This document shows, piece after piece, positions 1 through 11,531 of a DNA stretch of 64,000 bases. The notes below the pieces were generated by a model. It had not been told where the DNA came from, made no database searches, and saw only the letters and a program-made list of their open reading frames with translations. Source of the stretch: Nymphalis io (taxonomy: Eukaryota; Arthropoda; Insecta; Lepidoptera; Nymphalidae). The stretch lies in assembly GCF_905147045.1 (NCBI RefSeq), contig NC_065918.1, forward strand, positions 6,448,001-6,512,000. Direction: 5' to 3'. Made by a program: the position numbers and the translations under genes. Numbering within the stretch: the stretch's first letter is position 1; each line of letters starts with the position of its first letter.

Positions 1-339
1 TTATGAATGAAGTTGAATTGCTGTAACCCAACGATATGATAACGGAACTTTAGCTATTGATATCTCATTAAAATTGATCGTAAATATATATATACGCTCT
101 TTAAATTTGGTTGTATTATATGAATACATTGACTGAATGCTTAATTATTTTAATATTATAATTTTATAAAAGTTATCTATTTACAACAATGGAAGATACA
201 ATAAAGTGAGTCATTCGATGAAGAAATGTTTTGTCATGTAAAAAGTTATTTTACTATTTTGTCGGATGGAAATTATATTACTTCATAAACAAAATCTAAT
301 AAATGTATCACGCACATGAATAAATAACATGAAAAAATT

Positions 340-342
<3 letters not shown>

Positions 343-371
<29 letters not shown>

Positions 372-372
372 A
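343..372. repeat. (TA)n microsatellite
   Basis: Pure TA dinucleotide run next to the end of a SINE copy. Confidence 0.9.
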
Positions 373-396
373 GTAAAAAAGTAAGTAAGTAAGTAA

Positions 397-600
397 CAGC
401 CTGTAAATGTCCCACTGCTGAGCTAAGGCCTCCTCTCCCTTTTTGAGGAGAAGGTTTGGAGCTTATTCCACCACGCTGCTCCAATGCGGGTTGGTGGAAT
501 ACACATGTGGCAGAATTTCGATGAAATTAGACACATGCAGGTTTCCTCACGATGTTTTCCTTCACCGAAAAGCACGAGATGAATTATAAACAGAAATTGA
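397..600 (-). mobile_element. tRNA-derived SINE, family A (partial)
   Basis: Reverse copy of the family best seen at 55037-55335: GGCCTCCTCTCCC end, GCTTATTCCACCACGCTGCT, and the conserved CATGCAGGTTTCCTCACGAT block. The tRNA-like head is missing. Flanked on the left by a (TA)n run and GTAA repeats. Confidence 0.8.
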
Positions 601-1770
601 AACATGTATATATATATCTAAGATAAAATCACCGATGAGACTCGTTTACAAGCCACAAGTAACAAGTAACAGATATAAATTATTTTATTGTTAAAGTTTA
701 ATTTATTTTATTTTTTATTTAATATCCTAATTCATTTCAACATAATCGAGAAATTTATATTGAGTTCAGAATGAAAATCGCTGTCTGATGATGTCAACAT
801 CCGAAATATCGGACAGTATCTTGGTAGAATTATTACGTTCGTTTTAGATATTATTATGCGATCATGTCCTACTGACCGATTTCAGACACAGGTCGTTCTC
901 AAGGGAGACTGGCCATCTGTGAGGGACATACATATGTATATAGGCACAAGTATACGCAATCATAAGTGCAGTCTCTATTCTTTCACAATTTGACACTATA
1001 GGTAAGAGTTCAAGTGTCATATAGTATATCTCACTAAAAGCCGCCGTCCCAGCTTAGAGTGATATAAAAGGATTTTTACAAGATGTGGGACTTAAATTTA
1101 AGTACCAAAAAGTGTTGTATTTATTATAAAGTCAAAAAGATATAAGGTATGTTATCAAAACTTAGAATGCATAAATGATAATGAGCTATTTTCTAAACTA
1201 TTCGCAACCCTTACCTTTACCCGTTGCAAGGGTTGTATTATTATTCTAATCATCATTTCTGACTTCAAAATTTTATAATTCTTATGACCAGTACCAGTAA
1301 AATATGTTAAATAATTTATTATTAACTATCGAGTTAATAATTTATGTCCACTTTTATAATCACAAATAGAAAACTTGATCGATGGCTCATTGAGCACTTC
1401 ACACACACTCACAAGAGCTTCTAAATTAGCAGTAATCGGAGGCGACTAGATAACAATTTTTTACAAATATTACCATGTAAAAAAATGTTACCCATCTTAA
1501 CTTTATGCCTCTTTCATTGCTATTTCAGGGTATACGTATTAATTTATTTAGTTTAAGTACAAATTTCATGTAGGAAGGTGTTGTATGAATAATTTGAAAC
1601 AGCATAAATTGTAGATTAATTAAAAATAACGTTAAGCTATTATTCAAATAATTTAATCTTCAGCCTCGGTTCAACAAGAGTTTCTTAAGAGCCAAAATAA
1701 TATAGTAACGTGACCTCTTTTATAGTGGCTCGCAATTTTGAGTAATAGACTATGATCAGTTCTTAGAAAT
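601..1770. other. AT-rich stretch, no gene seen
   Basis: No frame longer than chance, no recognised repeat. Confidence 0.5.
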
Positions 1771-1776
1771 GTTGCG

Positions 1777-1915
1777 TATAAAATGCGCATAATTGAGAAT
1801 GCCATCAATATGAGAGTCGTCAGTCAGCATATTGATATAACTGTCGGGGTCGCGGGAAAACGACGCGGCCGCCCACGCTCTGCCGTAAGCGCAGGTACAG
1901 TCACGCGCAAGGCTT
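1777..1915 (+). promoter_or_regulatory. TATA-like box followed by CG-rich segment with a donor site
   Basis: TATAAAA at 1777-1783, a TCA at 30 bases downstream, then a short open frame that includes KRRGRPRSA (an AT-hook-like core) and runs into CTGCC|GTAAGC at about 1885. The CG-rich part (1850-1915) stands out from its surroundings. Could be a first exon of an unseen gene or chance. No partner exon found. Confidence 0.2.
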
Positions 1916-2411
1916 TTGTTTTATATTTTCCTATAATGATTATTATACGATACCTTTTTAAAATTTTATTTTTTATCGCTTACTTTTTGATTACCCAAAA
2001 TATGTTTCAGACTGGTAAATATTTGTTACTTTATATAATTGAAATAAACTTTTTATAACTTACATCACTGGATTGGTGATACTTACTAATGTCATTAGCT
2101 ATATGTCAAATATATATTATATTATAATTAAAATATATGATTTGCATAATTTCTAAATTTAGTTTTAAATGACTTAATTTTTAAAAAGCCCTATAAAATC
2201 AACTTTCACTAGAAAATATTTTGTTGTTGAATATACGGTGACATCATCCACGGTACTCAAGGAGCTGGTAACGATTCTAATTCTTTGTTAAGTATATTAT
2301 TATTTTATTTTATACTGAGGTTCAAAAATACTTTAAACTTTATGATAAATATTAATAGAAAGATAAATTTAAAAATCATAAAAATTATCTTATATATATA
2401 TTTTTTTTCAG

Positions 2412-2526
2412 CCTTTTGCCGTCCACTGCTGGACGAAAGCATAGAACGCCAACCATCCCGATCTTGGGCAGTCCGCATCCATTCCGAACCTGCCACCTTT
2501 TTTAAATCGTCGGCCCATCTTGTCAC
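2412..2526 (-). mobile_element. RTE-like LINE, 3' coding fragment
   Basis: Minus-strand translation WADDLKKVAGSEWMRTAQDR then DGW resembles the C-terminal end of RTE-clade reverse transcriptase proteins (WTDDLKRVAG..W...AQDR..W). Short, truncated at both ends. Confidence 0.7.
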
Positions 2527-3058
2527 AACATAAATTATATAGTCTCTCTTTTCTTTATTTGTAATTATTTATCTGTGTCGTTTTCAGTTAAAACAATTAT
2601 GACTTGTGTTGTAATAGAGAAAATCATTATCATAACATCTTGTCTCAAATGATTATAGAAGGGCTGAGTAATTTTTGCCATTTCATACAATTTCATACAA
2701 TTCATTTTAAAAAAAGCTCCCTTTCTTCTAGTCCAAGTATACATAATTAATAATGTTTACATTTGTTAATAATGTTTTCTATATCTTGGCGAAGTCTTTT
2801 GTAATAAATTTTTAAAACCACAATATAAATTAAACCTATAAGTGAATAAGACATCAACGACAGCAACGCTTGATCTGATTTTACTTAAGTTAGTCCTGCG
2901 TGTATTAATATTATCGTGATATAATAACACATACATAACTTTGGAATAAAATCTAAATTGTTGATTTCGCTGCTTAAATAATCACTTATAATGTTTATAT
3001 GTAATAATCAATTAAAGTATCTTTACCCTCGTCCTTCAAGTTAAATGAAAAGGGTACT

Positions 3059-3320
3059 TTACTGGTGGTAGGGCTCTGTGCAAGCTCGTCTGAGTAGGTA
3101 CCACTCACTCATCAGATATTCTACCGCAAAACAGCAGTATTTGGCATTGTTGTGTTCCGGTTTGAATTGTGAGTAAGCCAGTGTAATTATAGGCACAAGG
3201 GACATAAAATTTTAGGTCCCAAGGTTGGTGGCGAATCGATGGTTAACATTTCTTACAATGCCAATATCTATGGGCGTTGGTGACCACATGCTCGTCCGCC
3301 TTCCTATTCTATAAAAAAAA
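3059..3320 (+). mobile_element. SINE-like repeat, family B
   Basis: From ACTGGTGGTAGGGCTCTGTG to CTATTCTATAAAAAAAA. Conserved inner blocks: CAGATATTCTACCGCAAAAC, GTTCCGGTTTGAA, CTTACAATGCCAAT. Ends in an A-run, so this strand is sense. Other copies at 4300, 9118, 32933 and 43542. Confidence 0.85.
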
Positions 3321-3599
3321 GATCGTGAATGAGAAACCTCAAATTTTAAATGCCAACTATCTAACTGACTGGCTGACATATCAACATAGGCTACGGAAGA
3401 CTAGCACCATGAAAATCTGCATACGGATTTCTATTACACAGTAGACTAGCACTCAGGAAGGATTTTTGAGAATTTAACAGCTAAGGCAGCGTTAAATTAT
3501 ATCAAATATTCTATGGAAATCCTTCATTTTTGAAGAAAGCACTATGGAAATTAGTTTCTAATGAAACAATTCTGAAAGCTGCGGGTAAGGCTAGCGCTT

Positions 3600-3656
3600 T
3601 GTATATATATATACATATATACATACATATATATACATATGTATATATATATATGT
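3600..3656. repeat. AT-rich microsatellite (TATA/CATA)
   Basis: Imperfect TA and CATA repeats. Confidence 0.8.
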
Positions 3657-4299
3657 GAACATTTTAATCTTATATTTTCCATACAGGGAAGGTCTGTTTC
3701 GAAAGTTTTGACTTGTGCCTATTAAACCTTATTTATTTATCGTATTCCAAATTTGAAAACGTGACGCTAACAACGGCACAATACAACGTCACCAGCCTAC
3801 TAATGCTCATTGCAATAGATATTTTTGCCACAGTTAGCTAAAGCCTTCCTTAATAAGACCAGTCCAAATCCTTTTCGGTCACATTTAATGACGTTCCGAG
3901 TCAGTCTTACCTTGTAACCAGTTTGATGGATGAAATGTCTTGATGTCTCTTATCAGTTTCGATATCAAGAGAGCAAATCGCTTCGGAGAGAAAATTGTAG
4001 ATATAAGCAATAATTAAAACATCCGCGATAGAAATGTAATTACTTTTTGTTAATTGACTATTTCTCATGGATTCAAATATTTATTATATAATTACACTAG
4101 TTTTATTTTTGTAAATTAGTCAGTAATTAGTAATGCATGCGTAAGTCAATTTAGTGCTTACGGCTACGGAAGTTGGATACGTTCGGAAGATACGAGGCGA
4201 AAGCACGTCAACGTACAAGATTTCAAATACGTTTCACACTTTTTTGCATTATGTCTCGATTATGTATTAATTACTCTATATTATTGGCATACACATTGG

Positions 4300-4410
4300 T
4301 ACTTCGCCCACTCATAAGATATTCTATCGCAAAACAGTAGAACTTGGTATTGTTGTGTTCCGGTTTGAAGGGTGAGTGAGACAGTGTAATTAACCTGTAA
4401 CTACACTGGA
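4300..4410 (+). mobile_element. SINE-like repeat, family B (internal fragment)
   Basis: Shares AGATATTCTATCGCAAAAC, GTTGTGTTCCGGTTTGAAGG and GTGTAATTAACCTGTAACTA with the family; both ends are lost. Confidence 0.75.
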
Positions 4411-7290
4411 TATCAATGGAATTATTTTTCATTATTTACAATGAACAGATATTTATTTTGCCTAAATATAAACACACTGTTTTATGCACAACATATTATT
4501 GTCTACTATATAATTAATAGACACTAAAACTATCTTATATCATTCGAGATCCATGAAATATTTAGCATTTGATTGTTTATAGCGTTCGAATACGTTATGA
4601 ACGTCTCGAGGCGATGGTTTAAGCGAGCTTCGATTCGATATTAGTGAATGGTCAGTATAACAGTAAATTCGTAAAAAACTGACAATAATGAAGATTTACT
4701 ACTGAACTGTGCAGGTGGGGAGATTGATTGCACGATAACGTAGCTCTATTGATCAATGCTTTGATGGCTTTTAGAGTTCCGTTCTCTCTCGATAAACACT
4801 AATTTCTTATATATATTGTATATACATGTATTTACAGTATATGGTCAATTGTATAAACTTAATTATTAAATTACATAATTTATACAACTTACTTGCCTCC
4901 TGCAAGGTTTTACTACGATTTATCTAAACTACTTACCTTAATATTTTTGCATATTTATTTTGACCAACTAGAACCAAATTTAAGCCAAATAATTATGAAC
5001 GATACCTCGTTGGAATAATGGCTTTTATCTTATTGTTGCTTATGGATACATATTTAAATGGATTGTAATTTTACAGATGATATTTCTAGGTCTTAACATT
5101 CTGGCAAAAAAAAAAATAAGAGGAAGGTATTCGCTTCGACTACGATTACATTATTCGTGAGCACAGCCGGTCCCAGATGGACGCGTGGCCCGCGGGCGAA
5201 GAGCCGGCCCTTAGGCCGCGCCACTTTCTATGGCCCTCACCCGACCCGACCGCATTGATCTCTTTATTTCATTTAAACGTATTATTAATGTGAATTACCT
5301 ACACGTAAAAAGCTACAGCTTTATTGCAAATATACGATTGTACTGCTCATTTTAAAATCTTAAAAATGAGCAGTACTTATCCTATTCAGTAGGTACCTGT
5401 ACGTTATATTTTGTAAATTGCTGAATACTTAATTTTAGCATTCGTAATACAATTACAACAAAAAGGAACTGGTATAATTAGTCTGCGTACTTCTCCTTGT
5501 TGGTTGCAGATATATGTATGTTTATGTTGTTGGAAGGTATCGTAAACAAGAATATTGTTATCATTAGTCAGTCTGACAAGTTATTTTCATACTAAGAAGT
5601 CAAAATTGTTATTTAGTATACACAAGCATAAAATTATATAAATTGAATGAGCGTCATGCACGTTATTAGTATCAGTTATATCTAAATCGGCTTAGTTCTT
5701 TACTTAGCGTCGTGCTTTGGCGTCATTATCGCTTACTCATTACACATCGCCAGGTAGGCTACCCGTGTGTTTCTAACGAATCATCAAACGCAGCAATGTA
5801 GATGCAATTCCATTTTACGTCATATGAAGCATTTGTGTGATTGTTATCCCAATTGTATGCAGAGGTTTGAGCTCATTTGTCATCGAAAAGATAATAGTCA
5901 ACGTTAGTCGAATCCACAACGGCTCATAATTCCTGTGACGCAGGCATATTTCACAGAAATATTTTATACGATGATTTTTTATTATTTAAATAAATTATAA
6001 TACAAAACTAAACTAAATATTTAATTTGATAATTCACTTTTAATTAAAAGCAAGCGGTATAAACGCTTAAAGGTACTATGTAAGTATTACCGATAGGTAG
6101 TTTTAAATAAAGTTGCATTATTTATCAGGTGGCAATTTATTTTTACATGATCTTATGATTAAAGATCGATTTAAATCGCTCCATTAATGACAAAGGTACA
6201 TGACCCGCAATAATCGTAACTCACTGTTATAGGGCATAAAAGAATATTGGCTACCTGTGTTAAGAGCTATTAAAACTGCAGACTTTATTGTTTCAATGTT
6301 TTGACTACATGACTGTGAAATTTGTTCTATAATAATATAAAATTGAATTTGAAATACAATATGATTTAAAATTAAAATATATTGAAAACGGTTAATAAAA
6401 TATCATATACAAATAACTATTCTATTATAACTAACACTATTGTGTTTTTTTATTTATCAAATAAGAATTCCTAATTTAAAATTTAAATTTGTATTTGCCA
6501 GCTTATAGGCAGGCTTCTGTAGGAATAGATCTGGCAGGGTTGTAGTTGAATTTTCTTACGTTTTTAAGCAACTCAGTGAAGGGAATAATTTGTAAATCTT
6601 AATAACAAAGGCTTATTTTGATCAGAGTAAGTAATCTTAACTGCCGGGACGCGGAAGCATGATGAGATAAGCCATGCGTGTCTTTCTTGTGATTTATACT
6701 CGTACAAGCTAGCTTCCGTTATGATTTTCGAAGAAACAAATAGAATCGAGTATCACTTTAATAAGTATTTATTTGTAACAAAAAAGAGAATGTTAGATTT
6801 ATTGTATTGTTTAATCAATTATGATGTACATAAGAGAATGTGTCAAAATTAAACGATTTAATAAGTTGTATCTTATAAAAAACGAATTAATGATTTTCAT
6901 TCGGTTTTCGGGGAACGATTAAGTGCATAATTTACCTCTAAATATTTTGTGCAAGTTATCTATGTTATGTTATGAGGTTTCAGATGAAACTGAGCTTTCA
7001 AACAGCTTCAGTAGCTTGTGCTGTTTAAATGGATAACATTAAAAATTATTCAAAAATAAACGTGTCAGACTTTTCGTCATTCATGGTGCGAAAATGCGAA
7101 GCTTAGGGGCGGTATTGTAAATTAGTTATGAAAATTCAGTTAACCAAAGACCATTTAACTAATTCGGTGTTAGTTGTACTGCTTAGTATATATTCAAAGA
7201 AATTACAGTTTATTATTTTGAAAAAAATCTTTAACCAAGTCGACCGCTTTTTTTATGTCATAGAGTTCTCATTCCATTAAGATGTAATTT
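4411..7290. other. AT-rich stretch with one GC-rich islet
   Basis: No gene seen. A sharply GC-rich patch at about 5160-5245 (AGCCGGTCCCAGATGGACGC onward) has no open frame I can tie to a family, and may be a repeat remnant. A 14-bp inverted repeat lies at 5340-5376. Confidence 0.4.
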
Positions 7291-7299
7291 GTGGTTATA

Positions 7300-7475
7300 A
7301 TTAAGCTCGTGTTCCGCGATAAAGGAAAATAACGGAAGGAAACTTGCATGTGCCGGATGATATTCTGCCAAATTTGTTTCCACCGGTATTGGAGCGACAT
7401 TGAGTAATGCGCTCCACAGACCTCGAGAAAGGAGTATTTTGCTCGGCAGTGGGACATTGGCTGCTAGTTTTTACT
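7300..7475 (+). mobile_element. tRNA-derived SINE, family A (old fragment)
   Basis: Diverged copy: AAGGAAACTTGCATGTGCCG, CCACCGGTATTGGAGC, and CAGTGGGACATTGGCTG at the end. Confidence 0.6.
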
Positions 7476-9117
7476 TTTGTCTAAATCTTATTATGTTTGA
7501 TCTTTTTAAGTGTTAAGGAATGCAGTAAAATTTCCTTTTACGGGTTGCATTTTTAGAAATTTTATTACCTAGCTCACCTGATTACTGGATTCGTCAGATC
7601 CTTGTTATTATTTTAATTATATTAAAACAAAAGAATCCCATGTAAACTTCAATTTAATTTTCTGATTTTTAATATTTTTATTTAATACTTTAATTAACAA
7701 CACGTTTTGAGTAACTCATATCAGGTTCTTGGGTTGACTCGTGCCGTCCATTAGCGATCTGGTTAATCTGAATTACTAATCGATTCGTACAACAAACTAG
7801 CCACATTCACTAAATCGATCCATTAGGTCAAGGGTCGCTGCAATGATAGACCAGGACGGATATATTTTACAAAGCTACGCTACGTAATTCCATTTGTAAT
7901 GGCGAATCACGCCTCCAATAGTAGAGAGGGATAGCGCTATCGACAATGAAATGTTGGCGAGATAAGCCGATAATGCAAATGAGACTGTAATAATTCTGCT
8001 TAAAGTTTATTTTAAATAAGTTACCTTAAAGTCACGATTTCGATATTCTGTTCTGAGATTGTCGGTATTTCACCTCATTGTTGTTAATCATTTGTGTTGT
8101 GTTATCAAACAATAATATTAATTCTATTAAATGCTATTATATAAACTATTCACACAGCTGGCGACTGTTTCGATACAACTGATTGACATTCATTTTATTA
8201 TATTTGAAACTTATAAATTAACTAAAATGCGAGGAGATTGTTTCTCTAAGTTCTTATACTTATAATGGGATTTCAGCGCCCCATTTGCTTTATATCGTAA
8301 AAAAAGTTTGAATCCTTAAACAAAATAATTATTTTCTTCAGTTTAATAAAAGCGGCATACATTTTAGAAAAGTAAACGATAATAGTATTTTAACGCTGTA
8401 TACATTTGTTTCAGTTTCTAATAACTTGGGTAAGTATATCTTAAATGTCAAGACCTGTATTTGCCCTTGAATGTCAGAACCGTAAACGTAGATTAAATAA
8501 CGGGCACTTGTAGCCTGTAATCAGTCAAAATCAATAGCGAGCCGCTGTGGTCCGAACTGAGCTGTTTGTTCAAGATACACCGTCTGATAACACGACACCG
8601 TTTGCCTACAAGAACGTACTACGATTATACGGAAATTACAGAAAATGTAACGACCACACTTATTGTGACAAGTATCCACTTTAGAAATTATTTCCTATCT
8701 ACATATTTTTTTAGGTATTTAGTAGCCAAAACACACACACACATAAATATCAGCTTCAGTTAAGCTGATGTACATAAATAGGTATACATTATATGTATAA
8801 CAGTTTTATTTTCTTAAATTGTCTACTCATTAACTAAGTTTTTCTTAGGTGTACTTTTTGCTATTAATTGTAAAAAATTGTATTCACGGATTATTTAATA
8901 AAACGTTTTAAAATGTGTACGCATGATTCTACACTATATAATTTGTAATCTAGCATGTATCGTCGTCACACTAGCGAATCACGATAAAATGATAAATATT
9001 GCATTCAGTAATACACAGCATAGTCGATAGAAGCGACTTCTCTTTTTAATATTTTGATAATAAAAAATTTGCCATATTTTATATATTTACCTTATCTGAA
9101 TCGTATACAAATCTACT

Positions 9118-9512
9118 TTTTTTTATTTATAGATAGGTGGACAGGCAAACGGGTCATCTAAGCTAAGTGTTCACTACCGCCCTTAGACATTGGTGATGTA
9201 AGAAATATTAATCACTCCTTCATCAATCTCATCAACTCATCTAAGCTAAGTGTTCACTACCGCCCTTAGACATTGGTGATGTAAGAAATATTAATCACTC
9301 CTTCATCAATCTCATCAACTCCATCGTAAATGCGCCACCAACATTGGGAACTAAGATGTTGGGTCCCTTGTGCCTGTAGTTACACTGGCTCACTCACCCT
9401 TCAAACCGGAACGCAGCAATACTAAGTTATATATACTGTTTAGCGGTAGAATATCTGTTGAGTAGACGGTACCTACCCAGATGCGCTCGCACTAACCTCT
9501 AACTCCTAGTAA
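9118..9512 (-). mobile_element. SINE-like repeat, family B, with internal duplication
   Basis: Reverse copy from poly-T (sense A-tail) to GGTACCTACCCAGATGCGCT. It is longer than its relatives because an 83-bp block is present twice in tandem. Confidence 0.85.
9155..9320. repeat. 83-bp perfect tandem duplication
   Basis: Two identical 83-base units, 9155-9237 and 9238-9320, each starting CATCTAAGCTAAGTG and ending CATCAACT. They lie inside a family B SINE. Confidence 0.95.
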
Positions 9513-10651
9513 ACCAAATAAATATGTTAATAGAAGAAGTTTGATTATCAACATTAAAGCTTACATCTGTGTGTAAGTTTTGCTTCCTTTCTAGTATTTA
9601 GAGTTATATAGTGTTAAATGACACATTGAGATTCGAATTTGTTATTATGAACTTGTTGAATTAATGTAAGTACTACTACGGACTACGGACGAAGTATCTA
9701 CATTTAATTTGAAAAAAAAACAAACAGACAAAATGATTACCCAAAGTTTATATTATGTACTAGAGAATTAAATTTGTTATTTGACTTAACTTTTATCCAA
9801 TTTTGAAGTGCTAGGTATCATTAATAACTGTCAAATAATATAATTGCAGTAAAATCGTATGTGGGTCAACAAATAAAGGTGGGGTTGGCAAAATAGTATA
9901 TTTTTCACTTTATCTTTTCGTACTGCGGTACGTTGCAGAAATGTTGATTAGATAATACAAATAGATAAAACGTTAAACTAAATAGAAGATGCATATTTTT
10001 TGCCGATAACTCCGAGTACCCACTTTAAAAATTACTTTGAATTTACTGTAAATCATTGAAAACTTAAAACAAGTGCTGCTTTTTATGTTTAGCGATTATT
10101 TTTGCATCTGACTATAAAAAGAACACAAATAAGTAAGCTAATTAATCGTTAAGTGTATAATTTCATAATAATTTTACATATTTCAATAAACAAAATATAA
10201 CTTTGCCTCTGTCACTTTTGCGTGTTATGTCACGTTATACCGTTTGAATGCATTGAATTAACTTAAATCACAAACGTTAGGTATAGTGTTGGATCACACG
10301 ACGCGACGAGTGTGAAACAAGAAAGCCTTGTGGAAACATAACAAGAACGGGTCCTGGTAGTATCTAAACGTATAAAGTGAAACTACGGGCCGTTTATCAA
10401 TTGCAATTTCATTACACGGCAGACACCTGCCTTGCTAGCCTACGAATTCGCAGCGACCAGACGCAATATCACTTTGTTATGAATTTAGTTTGTTCGTTTT
10501 TATACTAAGCTTGAAATTTGCCTCCTGCGACATGGAAAATTATTTTTTAAGGATAATGAAATATCATTGTTAAATGTTTTTGTATTTTTCAATTAAATTA
10601 TGAATAATTTGATTCTCGAATGCAATTACATTAAATTAATATTCTTGTAAA

Positions 10652-10885
10652 TGGAGCTTATTCCACCACGATGCTCCAATGCGGGTCGGTGGAATACACA
10701 TGTGGCTGAATTTCAGTGAAATTAGACACATGCAGGTTTCCTCACGATGTTTTTCTTCATCGTCAAGCACGAGATGAATTATAATTACAAATTAAGCACA
10801 TGAAAATTCAGTGGTGCTTGCCCGGGTTTGAACCCACGATCATCGGTTAAGATTCACGCGCTCTTACCATTAGGCCATCTCAGCT
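10652..10885 (-). mobile_element. tRNA-derived SINE, family A, near full length
   Basis: Reverse copy that keeps the tRNA-like head: sense strand has TGGTAAGAGCGCGTGAATCT and GTGGGTTCAAACCCGGGCAA (B-box GGTTCAAACCC). The body carries the CATGCAGGTTTCCTCACGAT block. Confidence 0.88.
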
Positions 10886-11531
10886 TTTTCCTATAGTAAA
10901 ATATAATTATTTATCTATAATAATATAATAATATTTAAAAAAAATATAGTGCCGATGCCTATGAGTGATGGTAAACTATTGTAATAAAAACAAAATAACG
11001 GGCAAAAGTTGTTACATACCTAGTTCAACTAACCAGCCTCCTTTTTTTCTTCCAATATAATATTCCAATACTTAAATACACTATCGGTAAGAACAATATG
11101 TTATAAAAAAATTAACAAATCGTTTGTCTTATACACCCACATGTTTAGAAAAGAATGGCATAATATTTGAAATGTCACATATCTCATGATTGACGATAAA
11201 AAAAAATTTCTGTCTTTTTGTTTCTCTTCGTTTTGACTGAAATCGAAAACATAATTAATAATTTTGATTCGTATCGTTAAAAAGTATTAATAATAGTATA
11301 ATATATAAATATATTTCGTGAGCCTTGACCAGGTTACATAGCTATTGACAAAATCGTTTGTTAGAAATACATGTATGTTAATGTATAGAAAAAAGAACCT
11401 ATTTGAAATCTAGAAGCGATATTCACTTTAGTATTTTGTAAACATGTTGGCTACGGATTTATTTGACAAGTGTAAATAAATCACAAATAAGTAGTGCTAA
11501 AATATTTGTTTCAGTTACAAATTATTTTAAA

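Noticed and set aside
11444..11479. Short upstream frame MLATDLFDKCK before the SLC6-like gene
   Set aside because: It stops after 11 codons. Splicing it onto the main frame through GTGTAA would give an intron of about 40 bases and a stop soon after.
11463..11531. Upstream extension of the SLC6-like frame
   Set aside because: It begins with TTG, not ATG, and overlaps a likely splice acceptor. The first ATG, at 11532, leads into the conserved part.
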